From: Endozoicomonas sp. OPT23
GTDB lineage: Bacteria; Pseudomonadota; Gammaproteobacteria; Pseudomonadales; Endozoicomonadaceae
NCBI RefSeq assembly: GCF_009653635.1
Contig: NZ_PPFD01000006.1
Span: 558,001-622,000 of the forward strand
DNA: 64,000 nt
Direction of reading: 5' to 3'
Made by a program: the position numbers and the translations under genes. The notes under the pieces were generated by a model. That model was not told where the DNA came from and searched no databases. It saw nothing but the letters and a program-made list of their open reading frames with translations. Below are positions 1 through 8,664 of this stretch, in pieces (positions within the stretch are counted from its first letter, which is position 1; each line of letters opens with the position of its first letter).

Positions 1-2
1 CA

Positions 3-98
3 GCAAGCAAGTACTGGCCCACTGCCAACCGGATAGATAACGTTTACGGTGATCGTAACTTTATCTGCTCCTGCCCTTCTATCGACAATTATAAGTAA
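3..98 (+). CDS. gcvP: glycine dehydrogenase (decarboxylating) P protein, C-terminal end (partial)
   Basis: Reading frame 3 is open from the left edge of the window to a TAA at 96-98 and encodes 31 residues. They contain [17 protein letters not shown] followed by FICSCPS, which is the strongly conserved C-terminus of the P protein of the glycine cleavage system (YWP...R.DNVYGDRN...C.CP). The P protein is a PLP enzyme that decarboxylates glycine and passes the aminomethyl group to the H protein. Only the last residues are present, so the rest of the gene lies left of the window. The match is short but very characteristic. Confidence 0.85.
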   Translation, partial: ASKYWPTANRIDNVYGDRNFICSCPSIDNYK

Positions 99-110
99 AC
101 AGACCAGACA

Positions 111-150
111 AGCAGGGTAAAAAGTGTGTACTCTCACTCTTTACCCTGCT
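111..150. terminator. hairpin between gcvP and the convergent orphan gene
   Basis: An inverted repeat of about 16 bp (111-126 against 135-150, one mismatch) lies just after the gcvP stop and just after the end of the gene on the opposite strand. There is no strong T tract, so it may be a weak bidirectional terminator or an mRNA 3'-end stabiliser. Confidence 0.5.
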
Positions 151-167
151 GCTTCATCAATGTTCCA

Positions 168-923
168 TTAAACTTCAGAGGGATTGTGAAGGTATGGAAA
201 GTGTGTCTGAGGTGATACTGGTCGAAGTTCCCCCATATCGACACCTGATTCTTCAGGCTCTGAAGGCAGCATAGAGTATTCCTGTAATTCATCAGCACTC
301 ATTCCGTCCAAATCACAGTTCTCTACTATCTCCCCCAAATCAAAAGGTGTTTTTAATCTCTCTTCAGCTTCTTCAGCCGCTCGAAAAACATCAAACAACT
401 CAGCTTCGGCTGGGTTATTAAGGTATGGAAAACAACTCAACGGTGAAACGGGTATAAACTCTTTATATGGACCAAGCTTTGCTGCTTTTTCCTTGTACTT
501 TTGCACCTTTACAGGAAACTCTGCCCTATACCAACCTTCGCAAAGCATTCGACCAGCCCGCTTTACCATGTTTGGTCGTAAATCACCTTCTTCTCCGAAA
601 TAAATATCATCCATCCATTGGTCACAGGTCTCAAATTTTTCAGGCTGAGTGCTATTTTCATCTGGTCGCCTGACACTGCCTCTGGTTATTGTTTGCAAAC
701 TTTTAATAATGCCAAAAGAAAAATCAGCTATCGTTTTTTTAATCACCATTAAACAGTTCATGGCCTTCATTGAATTCCTGCCAACCCACCCACGAAACTC
801 TTTCACTTTCCTGCCAAATACACAGCCACCAGAATTGACTCCAGCTGCTGCGATGTTTCTATTGCCATTCTGATATGGATGGTTCAACGGGCTGTGTCTA
901 TCATCTGACTGCAATGTATTCAT
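168..923 (-). CDS. orphan 251-aa protein with a duplicated C-terminal motif
   Basis: I do not recognise this family. The start is well supported: an AAAGGAGGAGGGG ribosome-binding site lies just upstream of the ATG at 923. There is no clear signal peptide or membrane helix. A short hydrophobic patch near residues 56-75 is too weak to call a membrane segment. The C-terminal half carries two copies of a 16-residue motif, P-V-S-P-x3-F-P-Y-L-x-N-P-x-E, at about residues 158-173 and 235-250. They are separated by an acidic, helix-prone stretch rich in E, A and D. Repeated proline/aromatic motifs of this kind often serve as protein-binding sites, but that is inference. The gene is transcribed divergently from a second orphan gene and converges on gcvP. 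Confidence 0.7.
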   Translation of the reverse strand: MNTLQSDDRHSPLNHPYQNGNRNIAAAGVNSGGCVFGRKVKEFRGWVGRNSMKAMNCLMVIKKTIADFSFGIIKSLQTITRGSVRRPDENSTQPEKFETCDQWMDDIYFGEEGDLRPNMVKRAGRMLCEGWYRAEFPVKVQKYKEKAAKLGPYKEFIPVSPLSCFPYLNNPAEAELFDVFRAAEEAEERLKTPFDLGEIVENCDLDGMSADELQEYSMLPSEPEESGVDMGELRPVSPQTHFPYLHNPSEV

Positions 924-1362
924 ATGCTCCCCTCCTCCTTTAAATTCAAGCCATAAATATTCACTTATATTGAAAGGGATATTCGATCAAACCGCTTAGA
1001 GATACACTGACAGAGCTGTCAATAACACTAACCATTTATTCTGCTCAGTGATTAATACAGAGGCATTGGCAACAGTGAAAAGCCTGAAACCAGAGAACAG
1101 TTAAAAACAATAATAGCTATAAAACCTGACAGACGCATAAACATCACTACACACCTTAAGGACGTCTTTGTAAGGTAAATATATCTTTATATTTTTTATC
1201 TACTGGCTTTCTGCTCTATATGGTTTCAGTCTGCGTCCATACTGCTATTCAATCGTTACTATTGCTGTCATTGCTGTCACCCATGCTGTCATTCTTCCGC
1301 TTGCCACTGCACTTTTACTCCGAAAATTGATCAAAGCTCATAATAAAACCCGGAGACAGGCA
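924..1362. promoter_or_regulatory. divergent control region with repeated CTGTCA/TGACAG hexamers
   Basis: This 439-bp AT-rich region separates two divergently transcribed orphan genes and has no credible ORF. The hexamer CTGTCA or its complement occurs six times. TGACAG (1008-1013) and CTGTCA (1016-1021) form a palindrome, TGACAG is at 1127-1132, and TTGCTGTCA/ATGCTGTCA direct copies lie at 1262-1270, 1271-1279 and 1283-1291. Chance would predict well under one hit in this length. Binding sites for an unknown regulator are a plausible reading. Confidence 0.45.
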
Positions 1363-4074
1363 ATGCTAAACGGAACCCCAGCACTTGGCGCAACAGTCAA
1401 TTTGATTACACCTCATGACAAACCAGTGGGAAGAGGGCGTGGCAGGTCGAGTGGTGCTGGAAGAACTGCATCAACAGTACCTCGACCAGGCGGTCTATCA
1501 ATACAAACCGGGGGGAAACCTAAGGATATTGTAAAAACGGACATCAGCCATCGTACACCTCAGACAACATCAAAAATGCCTTCTGCAGCTTTCAGGGCTC
1601 ATGCAGAGACAGTTATCCAGGAACTGGGTAGCCTTCAATACAACAGGGAAGAACCTTTTTCAGCCTGTATTCTCATTGGCAACCAGTACAAAACATTGCT
1701 TACAAAATGCCAGGTACCCTCTGATGACTCTGAATATTTAAGATCCATATTCAGAGAAAAATTTGTTGAGTGTCTGAGCCCCCTCATTACATTCATTGAA
1801 GAAGAGATTCACTGCCAGAGAGGTCGTCTCTATCTCCACCCGCTCATTCAGGTATTTAGCCACAGCTCCATCCTGATGAAAAAAACCGGGTGGTCTCACC
1901 CGATCTTCAAAAAAGCCTCTGCCAAGTTACATGAGTTCGTACAAAAGGAACTGGAATATATTCAATTTCGTCAGAAATTCAACGACAGAAGACATCTGGA
2001 TGAAGCCATTCGAGGACTGGAAAAATTACTGGCCCCAGATGGTATTTGCCTGAATAGGCACTATTTCACTAAAGAAAAATATGACGAGTACAGAGCAGAA
2101 CTGGAAATTTGCAGAGCTCCGCCAAGATCAAGAAGACTGCAACCCGGAAGAATTCAGAGTACTTTTTCAAGCTACATAGCAAACGGAAAGCTGCTAGAAG
2201 CCGGTAAGTTTGTCGTCAAAAACGATGGCACTTTTCTCGAAGCAAGGATGGTAAGAGATATACTCCGTCATGACCTTGAAGAAATCACCGAAATGATCAA
2301 AGGAGATTTATCTCACGCTGAAAAGCTTATATTACTGCAGGCCCTCAGCAAATACGCAAAAGAATTTTACCCCGTCATACAACACATACCCTGTATTATC
2401 AAAAGTCTGAGACTCTTATGCTCCAGCCTCGTCGAACAAACATATGTGACAATTATTGAGGGACAAAAGCTTCAGCATAAACTTGAGTCAAATGCTGTTC
2501 GCATGATCAGCTGGTTGGAAAAAAACAACCTATTGACCAACACTTGCCGACAATTAATGACTGCGGCAGAAGCTACCCCTGGTCAGTTAAAAGTCAGTAC
2601 TGAAACACTAGAATTGTCTTATGAAGAAATTAATAGTCGCATTAACGAAGTCTTCCTCTGCTTCCCTAAGGATCAAACATTGAGAGAAACCAGTAAAGGA
2701 CTAAAACTGATAGCTCCATTACTGCAGAATAAGGCCGCCATCCTTACCTATAGCTGGGGACAAAGATTCAAACAGCGTTTAGAAAATATGGAGACAATTG
2801 CTTTTACAGAATGCTTCTTACCCATTCTTAAAGAGAGAGATAGAGCCGCTAATGCAGGTGCAAATTACGAGGGTCAGATTGTTCGAATGGAAAAGTATTT
2901 GTCAAGGTGCATCGAAAGTCAGGAGTTTATTTCAGCTCTTAAGCCAAAACAATTAAAAAACTGGCAACTAACGGCCTGCAAGATCTGGGCACAAGGCCTG
3001 ACCAGATTGAAAGAAAAAACAATTCTGGTTGAAGATGATATTGATTTCATATTAGAACTACAAAAGCAGGCTCCAGAATTACCTTGTGGCTTCACTCGAA
3101 CCCGTTTTTTACAAGCTGTTGATAATTTGTCCAGAATGGCTTCTGAAAGCAAGGAAGTACGGCCGAAGCTTGCAGAAAAACTGAAAACGATCATGGACTG
3201 GTGTAACGAGTTAACCTCAATACACGGCTGTAAACTTCAGGATCGTGAGCAGAGACTCATACAAAGGATTCACCAAAACCTCAATGGATTTACTGGCCGC
3301 CCTCACATAGCCGCGGCTGTGACCAAACTATTACCTAACGAGGCAACAGTTTGTACACAGATACGTAAACCTGCATGCACTCAACAAGATCTTCATAGTA
3401 CGCCCTCTGAGCATTCTCGAGACAGTGGCCATCGCATTATTAAGCAACTTGCTACTTCTGGTGCAGTTCCCAGTCAAAAGCGACCACTGCCGCTGGCAGA
3501 CATCGCCGGGAAGCTACTGACGGTTGCCGAACTTGAACAAACATTGTTACGCGAAGCGTCAACAGAAGCTCAATCTGACACGTTACTTGCCGCTGCCGTG
3601 CCAACGTTCTTTCTACTACCTGTAGTGATAGTGCCTGTCCCGGTATTCTACGTCACCGTGCAGGATCCTACTAAAACGCTATCAACTGAACTGACTCGAA
3701 CCTTTAATCAGCTGGCATCGGCTGTGAACATTTATCAGCAGCAATACCGTTCAAACAGCATTGATTTCAGTGCATTTCTTTATAACATTCAGGAAGGTAT
3801 CAGAGAAATTTATCAGATTCTTTCCCAGGCTTCCTACGAACAGAGCACTCGCGCTGCTTTGTTTAATGCTTTTCAGCAATTTCTTTATCAAGATGACGGT
3901 GGAAGTATTGCCGACGCTATTGAAAAACTGCTCTGCCAGCACCTTCAGGAAGGGCAGGTTCTTGAATATTTTCAGCTGAAGTACATGGCAACACTGCTGT
4001 ATAAACTCAGGGCACAATTGGGTCTTTCTGCCCCTGAATCCCATGTTGTGTTTGAAGGCCACCCTGGAAGGTAG
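1363..4074 (+). CDS. large orphan protein, about 903 aa
   Basis: This long intact frame has no domain I recognise. It opens with a TTG at 1327, but the ATG at 1363 is preferred because GGAGA (1352-1356) sits six bases upstream. The N-terminus is basic and glycine/arginine rich (GRGRGRSSGAGR) and looks disordered. The body to about residue 640 is mostly amphipathic helix with many charged residues and no repeat I could see. A single strongly hydrophobic, proline-containing stretch (FFLLPVVIVPVPVFYVTV) lies around residues 745-765, so a membrane-inserting segment is possible. There is no N-terminal signal peptide. Base composition is AT-richer than the housekeeping genes further right. Size, lack of family and the RG-rich head would suit a secreted host-interaction protein, but nothing in the sequence proves this. 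Confidence 0.7.
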   Translation: MLNGTPALGATVNLITPHDKPVGRGRGRSSGAGRTASTVPRPGGLSIQTGGKPKDIVKTDISHRTPQTTSKMPSAAFRAHAETVIQELGSLQYNREEPFSACILIGNQYKTLLTKCQVPSDDSEYLRSIFREKFVECLSPLITFIEEEIHCQRGRLYLHPLIQVFSHSSILMKKTGWSHPIFKKASAKLHEFVQKELEYIQFRQKFNDRRHLDEAIRGLEKLLAPDGICLNRHYFTKEKYDEYRAELEICRAPPRSRRLQPGRIQSTFSSYIANGKLLEAGKFVVKNDGTFLEARMVRDILRHDLEEITEMIKGDLSHAEKLILLQALSKYAKEFYPVIQHIPCIIKSLRLLCSSLVEQTYVTIIEGQKLQHKLESNAVRMISWLEKNNLLTNTCRQLMTAAEATPGQLKVSTETLELSYEEINSRINEVFLCFPKDQTLRETSKGLKLIAPLLQNKAAILTYSWGQRFKQRLENMETIAFTECFLPILKERDRAANAGANYEGQIVRMEKYLSRCIESQEFISALKPKQLKNWQLTACKIWAQGLTRLKEKTILVEDDIDFILELQKQAPELPCGFTRTRFLQAVDNLSRMASESKEVRPKLAEKLKTIMDWCNELTSIHGCKLQDREQRLIQRIHQNLNGFTGRPHIAAAVTKLLPNEATVCTQIRKPACTQQDLHSTPSEHSRDSGHRIIKQLATSGAVPSQKRPLPLADIAGKLLTVAELEQTLLREASTEAQSDTLLAAAVPTFFLLPVVIVPVPVFYVTVQDPTKTLSTELTRTFNQLASAVNIYQQQYRSNSIDFSAFLYNIQEGIREIYQILSQASYEQSTRAALFNAFQQFLYQDDGGSIADAIEKLLCQHLQEGQVLEYFQLKYMATLLYKLRAQLGLSAPESHVVFEGHPGR

Positions 4075-4287
4075 GTGGCTTAATCACTGCATTTGAATTG
4101 AAATGCCAATACCGTATCAGCAGGGTATGATCGTCAACTTCTCTCTGAGTATTTTCAGTGAAATATTGACTATCATCAGGAAATCTCTAACTATTCCTCC
4201 AAAGACGTTCAACTTACCTGCATTCGATAGATCAAGTCACCCGACTCAATTACTATGAGAGAAAAGTATAAAAATAAGAGAAGAGTA

Positions 4288-4719
4288 ATGCTAGAACGCC
4301 ATCTTCAAGTCATAGAGTCATCCATTAAGTCAGCCATTGAAAAAGACGGAATCGAGAAACTTTCCAGCCGACTGTTTGATCGTCTTTTTGACTACTATCC
4401 GGAAACAAAGTCTCTGTTTGATATCAGCAGCATTCCCGTACTGGCCCCTCGAAAATTTCAGCTGTTACTTGACCTGATCGTTGATACTCTGAAGCACCCT
4501 GGTTATGCAGAGTCAGCCGTTGCCGATGAAGCTATCCGGCACAGCATCTATGACCTGAAACATAAAGAATATTATTTTATCCTGATGGAAACCGTTCCTC
4601 TCTGCTTGAAACACTCGCTGAAGGAAGTATGGACGGCAGAAACCGAAGAGTGCTGGAATGACACGGTGAGTGGTCTGAAGGGTTTATTCCATAAAGCAAT
4701 TCTGGAGCATGAGCTATGA
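4288..4719 (+). CDS. globin-like haem protein, 143 aa
   Basis: The pattern fits single-domain bacterial globins. YYPETKSLFD matches the CD region, AIRHSIYDLKHKEYYF matches the E-F/F-G region with His85 at the position of the proximal F8 ligand (H-x-x-Y), and WTAETEECW matches the H-helix start. Globins of this type bind haem and act on O2 or NO, or sense gas. The frame also has an ATG at 4255, but the ATG at 4288 follows a purine-rich AAGAGAAGAG and is preferred; the longer form would have 154 aa. No reductase or signalling domain is attached. It stands alone between an orphan gene and the convergent dcuA. The alternative is a globin-fold protein that has lost haem. Confidence 0.6.
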   Translation: MLERHLQVIESSIKSAIEKDGIEKLSSRLFDRLFDYYPETKSLFDISSIPVLAPRKFQLLLDLIVDTLKHPGYAESAVADEAIRHSIYDLKHKEYYFILMETVPLCLKHSLKEVWTAETEECWNDTVSGLKGLFHKAILEHEL

Positions 4720-4760
4720 ACATTCCTTATTCTAGTCAGTAACCGCTGACTCCAGATACG

Positions 4761-4789
4761 AAAAAGCCCACAAAAATGTGGGCTTTTTC
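4761..4789. terminator. bidirectional intrinsic terminator
   Basis: AAAAAGCCCAC and GTGGGCTTTTT flank a short A-rich loop. The GC stem with A and T tracts on the two sides can terminate both the globin-like gene (+) and dcuA (-). Confidence 0.85.
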
Positions 4790-4822
4790 TGCTAAAATTT
4801 GATGTTCAGTCAGATCACCAAA

Positions 4823-6124
4823 TTATATAACCATTGGAGCAAAGACAAATCCAAACGCTACACAGAGTGTAATACAGATAGTACCTGGCACGAAGAATGG
4901 GTGGTTGAATACCAGCTTACCGATTCGTGTGGAACCTGTGTCGTCCATTTCAACCGCTGCCAGCAGGGTTGGGTAGGTTGGCAGTACAAACAGTGCAGAT
5001 ACTGCAGCAAAAGAAGCGATCGCAGTCACCGGATCAACCAGAGCCAGAGCCGCAGGCATCAGAGCACGAGTGGTCGCAGCCTGAGAGTAAAGCAGCATGG
5101 AAGCGAAGAACAGGCAGACAGCCAGCAACCAAGGGTAGTCGTTCAGAATATCGCCGGACAGTTCTTTGATCTCGTTGATGTGGGCACCTACAAAGGTGTT
5201 ACCCAGCCATGCCACACCCAGCACACAGATGCAGGCACTCATACCGGACTTGAAGGTCTGGGCATTGATGATCTCGGCAGAGTCAATTTTGCACAGCATG
5301 GTGATGAACGTTGCCGCCACCATCATGAAGACCATAATTGCAGAGTTACGTGGCAGAACCGGATTCTCGATCAGGGCAACTGTGCTACTGATAGCTGTCG
5401 CATAAAGAACCACCGCCAGAATACTGATACCGAAGATAGCAACAGACAGAGCTGCACCAGGCTTGGTTTCCTGACGCTCTTTGGTTTTACGCAAAGATAC
5501 CATGCCCGCTTTCAGGCGCTCCTGATAAATCTCGTCCTTATCAAGGTCTACACCCAGAAAGTTGCAGACTACAGCAGTCAGCATGATAGCAGCGTAGGAA
5601 GTAGGAATGCAGATCGCCAGCAATTGCAGGTAACCGATGCCCATTGGCTCAAGGAGACCACTGAATACGACAACCGCCGCAGATACAGGAGACGCTGTGA
5701 TGGCAATCTGAGAAGCAATAACCGCAATACTCAGCGGACGGGATGGACGAACACCGTTCTCTTTCGCTACTTCAGCAATAACCGGCAAAGTGGAGTAAGC
5801 AGTGTGACCAGTACCCGCCAACAGCGTCATCACATAAGTAACGGTTGGTGCCAGAAAGGTAATGTACTTTGGCTTGCTGCGCAGAATTTTTTCTGCCATC
5901 TGAACCAGATAATCCAGACCACCAGCAACCTGCATGGCAGCAACTGCGCCAATAACGGACATGATGATCAGAATAACATCAACAGGTATTGAGCCCGGCT
6001 CCATGCCAAGACCCAGCGTGAGAACAAGAACACCTACAGCACCGGCGAAGCCTACACCAATACTGCCAAGACGAGCCCCCAGAAAAATGGCTCCAAGAAC
6101 CACTGCTAATTGAACCCAAAGCAT
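4823..6124 (-). CDS. dcuA: anaerobic C4-dicarboxylate / aspartate transporter, DcuA type
   Basis: The 433-aa product matches DcuA/DcuB family transporters over its full length, for example AIFLGARLGSIGVGFAG, AMQVAGGLDYLV, SQIAITASPVSAAVV, MSACICVLGVAWLG and VAAVEMDDTGSTRIGK-like segments (here LLAAVEMDDTGSTRIGK). It is a polytopic inner-membrane protein with about ten to twelve helices. Family members import fumarate, malate or L-aspartate, usually in exchange for succinate. DcuA forms are best known for aspartate uptake as a nitrogen source. A GGGGAAG ribosome-binding site precedes the ATG. The gene lies downstream of, and on the same strand as, aspartate 4-decarboxylase, which makes aspartate the likely main substrate here. 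The 370-bp gap suggests a promoter of its own. Confidence 0.92.
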   Translation of the reverse strand: MLWVQLAVVLGAIFLGARLGSIGVGFAGAVGVLVLTLGLGMEPGSIPVDVILIIMSVIGAVAAMQVAGGLDYLVQMAEKILRSKPKYITFLAPTVTYVMTLLAGTGHTAYSTLPVIAEVAKENGVRPSRPLSIAVIASQIAITASPVSAAVVVFSGLLEPMGIGYLQLLAICIPTSYAAIMLTAVVCNFLGVDLDKDEIYQERLKAGMVSLRKTKERQETKPGAALSVAIFGISILAVVLYATAISSTVALIENPVLPRNSAIMVFMMVAATFITMLCKIDSAEIINAQTFKSGMSACICVLGVAWLGNTFVGAHINEIKELSGDILNDYPWLLAVCLFFASMLLYSQAATTRALMPAALALVDPVTAIASFAAVSALFVLPTYPTLLAAVEMDDTGSTRIGKLVFNHPFFVPGTICITLCVAFGFVFAPMVI

Positions 6125-6494
6125 AATTTACTTCCCCTGAAACAAAGTTACTTTGTGGCTGTACTTTCAAGTGTTCAGACAAACATCATCAAATATTAAG
6201 CTGCTCTCCGCTCGCCTGTGGCAATCAAAGAGCTATTGATTTCGTATGTCCGGCTACCTTTAGTCAGCCAGTAAAAAATCGATGGTTCAATATTATTAAC
6301 TTATGTAACAAAAAATAATCGCTTATTATACTAACTATCTAATGCTTACCCCTATCAAAGCCAAGCTCCACACCTACAGCAAAAATATAAAAACCTATTT
6401 ATCCTAGACCTTATTTCGCATAGCAACAAAAAAGCAAAACAAACACCTATTCAGTAAACTATTTAACTTATTCACTTAATTAAACATACAAGAC
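6125..6494. promoter_or_regulatory. intergenic region before dcuA with a palindrome
   Basis: This 370-bp AT-rich gap has no ORF. A 19-bp inverted repeat, AATCAA-N7-TTGATT (6223-6241), lies about 100 bp upstream of dcuA. It is not an FNR box, whose half-sites face the other way with a four-base gap. It could be an operator for dcuA. No clear terminator follows aspD. Confidence 0.35.
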
Positions 6495-8069
6495 TTAACA
6501 GGTAAATTCCTGGTAAAACTCAGCGAGCACTTTTCGTACACAGACTCCTATGGCTTTGTATTGGGCTAACGTCAGATTGGCCAGAGATACTCGAACAGCG
6601 GGCTTTTTAACGTCGAACCCTTCCCCTGGCAGCAAAACCACACCCGTTTCATCTGCAAGAGTCAGTAGTAACTCACTGCAGCTGTGTCGCTCGATAAACC
6701 ATGCGGAAAACTGCTCGTTGTAAAGAGACGTCGCCAGTTGCTGCAGATCAAGCAGCGTGTAATAGCCCACTAACTCAGCCCCTTTTGGCTCTTCAATTCC
6801 GATACTTTTATAAAGTGTTGTCAGTCGACTGCGTATCAGTCTTTGCGCTTCTCTTTGATAAACACCTTCACTGTCAATCAAACTGGACAGAGCAAATAAC
6901 ACCATTTGCAGTTGCTGCGGTGTAGAAAGTCCTGCACTGTGATGCAGTGCCACTGCACGACTGTCTGCCACCATCCGGTCAATAAAGTCACTCTCCTGCC
7001 CTGCTCTGAAAACCGTTCTGTAACGACTGCGCCTCTGACCTGTGGCGAGATTTCGATTGAACAGGCTCTGCTTATGAATGGCGATAACGCCAAGCCGCCA
7101 GCCAGTACAACCAAAGTACTTGGAAAATGAATAAACACAGAGGGTATTTTCAGGGCAGACTTTGAACAGCGAACAGAAATTGTCAGCAAAAGGGCCGTAA
7201 ACATCGTCGGTTACGATAATCAAATCAGGTCGATCTGTTTCAACCAGCAGCTTTATTTTGTTCAAGGATTCCCGAGACAGTGAAAAAGACGACGGGTTAG
7301 CTGGATTAACAAGACAGAGCATTTTAATAGCGGGGTTAGCCAGCTTCCTCACTACCTCATCACTGAGCTGCCATTCGCCGGAGTCAGTAGTTACCAACTC
7401 ATTGACGTACAGCTTGTAATCATCCAGCTCAGGTATTTCCAGATAAGGAGCAAAAACCGGTGTCACAATAGCGATAAAGTCCCCTTTACCAAGAAACTGA
7501 TTGGTTTTCAGTGAGTGAAAGAGATAACTCATGGCAGCTGTACCACCTTCAGTAGCAAACAGCCTGAAATCACCACCGTTAGTACTGCCTGCCATTAGCT
7601 CCTGTTGAAGATACTCCTTCACAACAGCTTCTGAATACTTCAGCATCGAAACCGGCTCAGGGTAATAACAACCCAGTGCAGCATTAACCATTTCGAACAG
7701 AAAGGCTTCCACTTCAATTCCCAAATGGTCATTCACCAGACAAAGGGCTGCACGAATAAAATTCATTCCTGAACTGTCATGATGATTCTGCATATAAGAT
7801 TCAAAACGCCCAAGAATTCCACTGGCTTCTGGCAGACCACCAAAACCACTGTGAAGAAAGGAATAAGAACGCTCTGCTTCCTGTAAGGCAAATTCAGAGA
7901 GTTGAAGAAAAGCCCTGCGTGGGGCAATGGCCAGGAAATTTGGATTCCCACGACCCGCATTGAGCATCATTCGGTCAGCATGAGAGCTGGCAAGATCCAG
8001 TAACTGATCCTTAAATTCAAAAGGGCTGAGCACACTACTATCTTTTACAAACAGATCCGAGGTTGCCAT
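6495..8069 (-). CDS. aspD: aspartate 4-decarboxylase (bifunctional with aspartate aminotransferase)
   Basis: This 524-aa fold-type I PLP enzyme converts L-aspartate to L-alanine and CO2 (EC 4.1.1.12), with a side aminotransferase activity. Family-specific stretches are MLNAGRGNPNFLAIAPRRAF (34-53), FATEGGTAAMSYLF (171-184), VTDDVYGPFAD (286-296), the Schiff-base lysine Lys317 in YSFSKYFGCTGWRLG, and VADSRAVALHHSAGLSTPQQ. Its length is close to the usual 530 aa, and the large size separates it from ordinary aspartate aminotransferases. The enzyme is cytoplasmic and usually forms dodecamers. In some bacteria AspD works with the aspartate:alanine antiporter AspT. No AspT is seen here, but a DcuA-type transporter lies directly downstream. 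The start follows a usable AGGAGTGACCC region. Confidence 0.9.
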   Translation of the reverse strand: MATSDLFVKDSSVLSPFEFKDQLLDLASSHADRMMLNAGRGNPNFLAIAPRRAFLQLSEFALQEAERSYSFLHSGFGGLPEASGILGRFESYMQNHHDSSGMNFIRAALCLVNDHLGIEVEAFLFEMVNAALGCYYPEPVSMLKYSEAVVKEYLQQELMAGSTNGGDFRLFATEGGTAAMSYLFHSLKTNQFLGKGDFIAIVTPVFAPYLEIPELDDYKLYVNELVTTDSGEWQLSDEVVRKLANPAIKMLCLVNPANPSSFSLSRESLNKIKLLVETDRPDLIIVTDDVYGPFADNFCSLFKVCPENTLCVYSFSKYFGCTGWRLGVIAIHKQSLFNRNLATGQRRSRYRTVFRAGQESDFIDRMVADSRAVALHHSAGLSTPQQLQMVLFALSSLIDSEGVYQREAQRLIRSRLTTLYKSIGIEEPKGAELVGYYTLLDLQQLATSLYNEQFSAWFIERHSCSELLLTLADETGVVLLPGEGFDVKKPAVRVSLANLTLAQYKAIGVCVRKVLAEFYQEFTC

Positions 8070-8147
8070 AGGGTCACTCCTGTCAGTCGGTGATTCTAAA
8101 AATAGACTGAGCCAGTTAGAATAGACGCTGCTTTAACAGGAGTTTTT

Positions 8148-8627
8148 ATGACCGCAGAGCGCAACAACAAAGCCGTAGGGCCTGCTCCGGTATGGCGTCG
8201 GTTTGCCGCCATCCTTTACGACAGCTTTTTAGTACTGGCGATTATGTTTCTTGTGGGCTTCATTAATCTGGGTATCCAGATGCAAATTTATGGCAGTGAA
8301 GAACTCAAGGCTATGACCGAGAGTGGCCAGTCAGTGGGCGGACCGGCCTTCTATATAGTGCTCTTTCTGACTATTTTCAGTTTTTTCGCTTTCTTCTGGT
8401 CCAGGCGAGGTCAGACGTTGGGAATGCAAGCCTGGAAGCTTCGTATTCTGAGCGAAGAAGGCAATTACATCACGCTTCAGCAATGCCTGGTTCGCTGGTT
8501 TATTGCGATCCCTTCACTGCTTCTTGGTGGCCTGGGTATTTTCTGGAGCCTTTGGGACAAGGAAGGTTGCAGCTGGCAGGATCGTCTTTCCGGCACCCGT
8601 ACACTCTATATACCGGCAAAGAAATAA
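8148..8627 (+). CDS. RDD family membrane protein
   Basis: The 159-aa protein has the RDD domain layout. An N-terminal WRRFAAILYDSFLV segment (Arg and Asp of the RDD signature at the start of helix 1) is followed by a second hydrophobic helix near residues 64-85, then SRRGQTLGMQAWKLRI and WQDRLSGTRTLY at the end. RDD proteins are small inner-membrane proteins. Some act in cation/proton transport, and most have unknown roles. AACAGGAG lies upstream of the ATG. The gene is divergent from aspD and stands alone. Confidence 0.85.
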   Translation: MTAERNNKAVGPAPVWRRFAAILYDSFLVLAIMFLVGFINLGIQMQIYGSEELKAMTESGQSVGGPAFYIVLFLTIFSFFAFFWSRRGQTLGMQAWKLRILSEEGNYITLQQCLVRWFIAIPSLLLGGLGIFWSLWDKEGCSWQDRLSGTRTLYIPAKK

Positions 8628-8664
8628 AATCAGTGTGTAGTCACACGTAGTCGAATATTAGATT

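Noticed and set aside
4799-5992. A 397-codon open frame on the plus strand
   Set aside because: It is the antisense shadow of dcuA. Its product is rich in Q, H, R and S with no hydrophobic core, and the minus-strand reading is an unmistakable transporter.
6223-6241. FNR-type anaerobic box before dcuA
   Set aside because: The half-sites are in the opposite orientation (AATCAA...TTGATT with seven bases between) from the FNR consensus TTGAT-N4-ATCAA, so I list it only as an unassigned palindrome.
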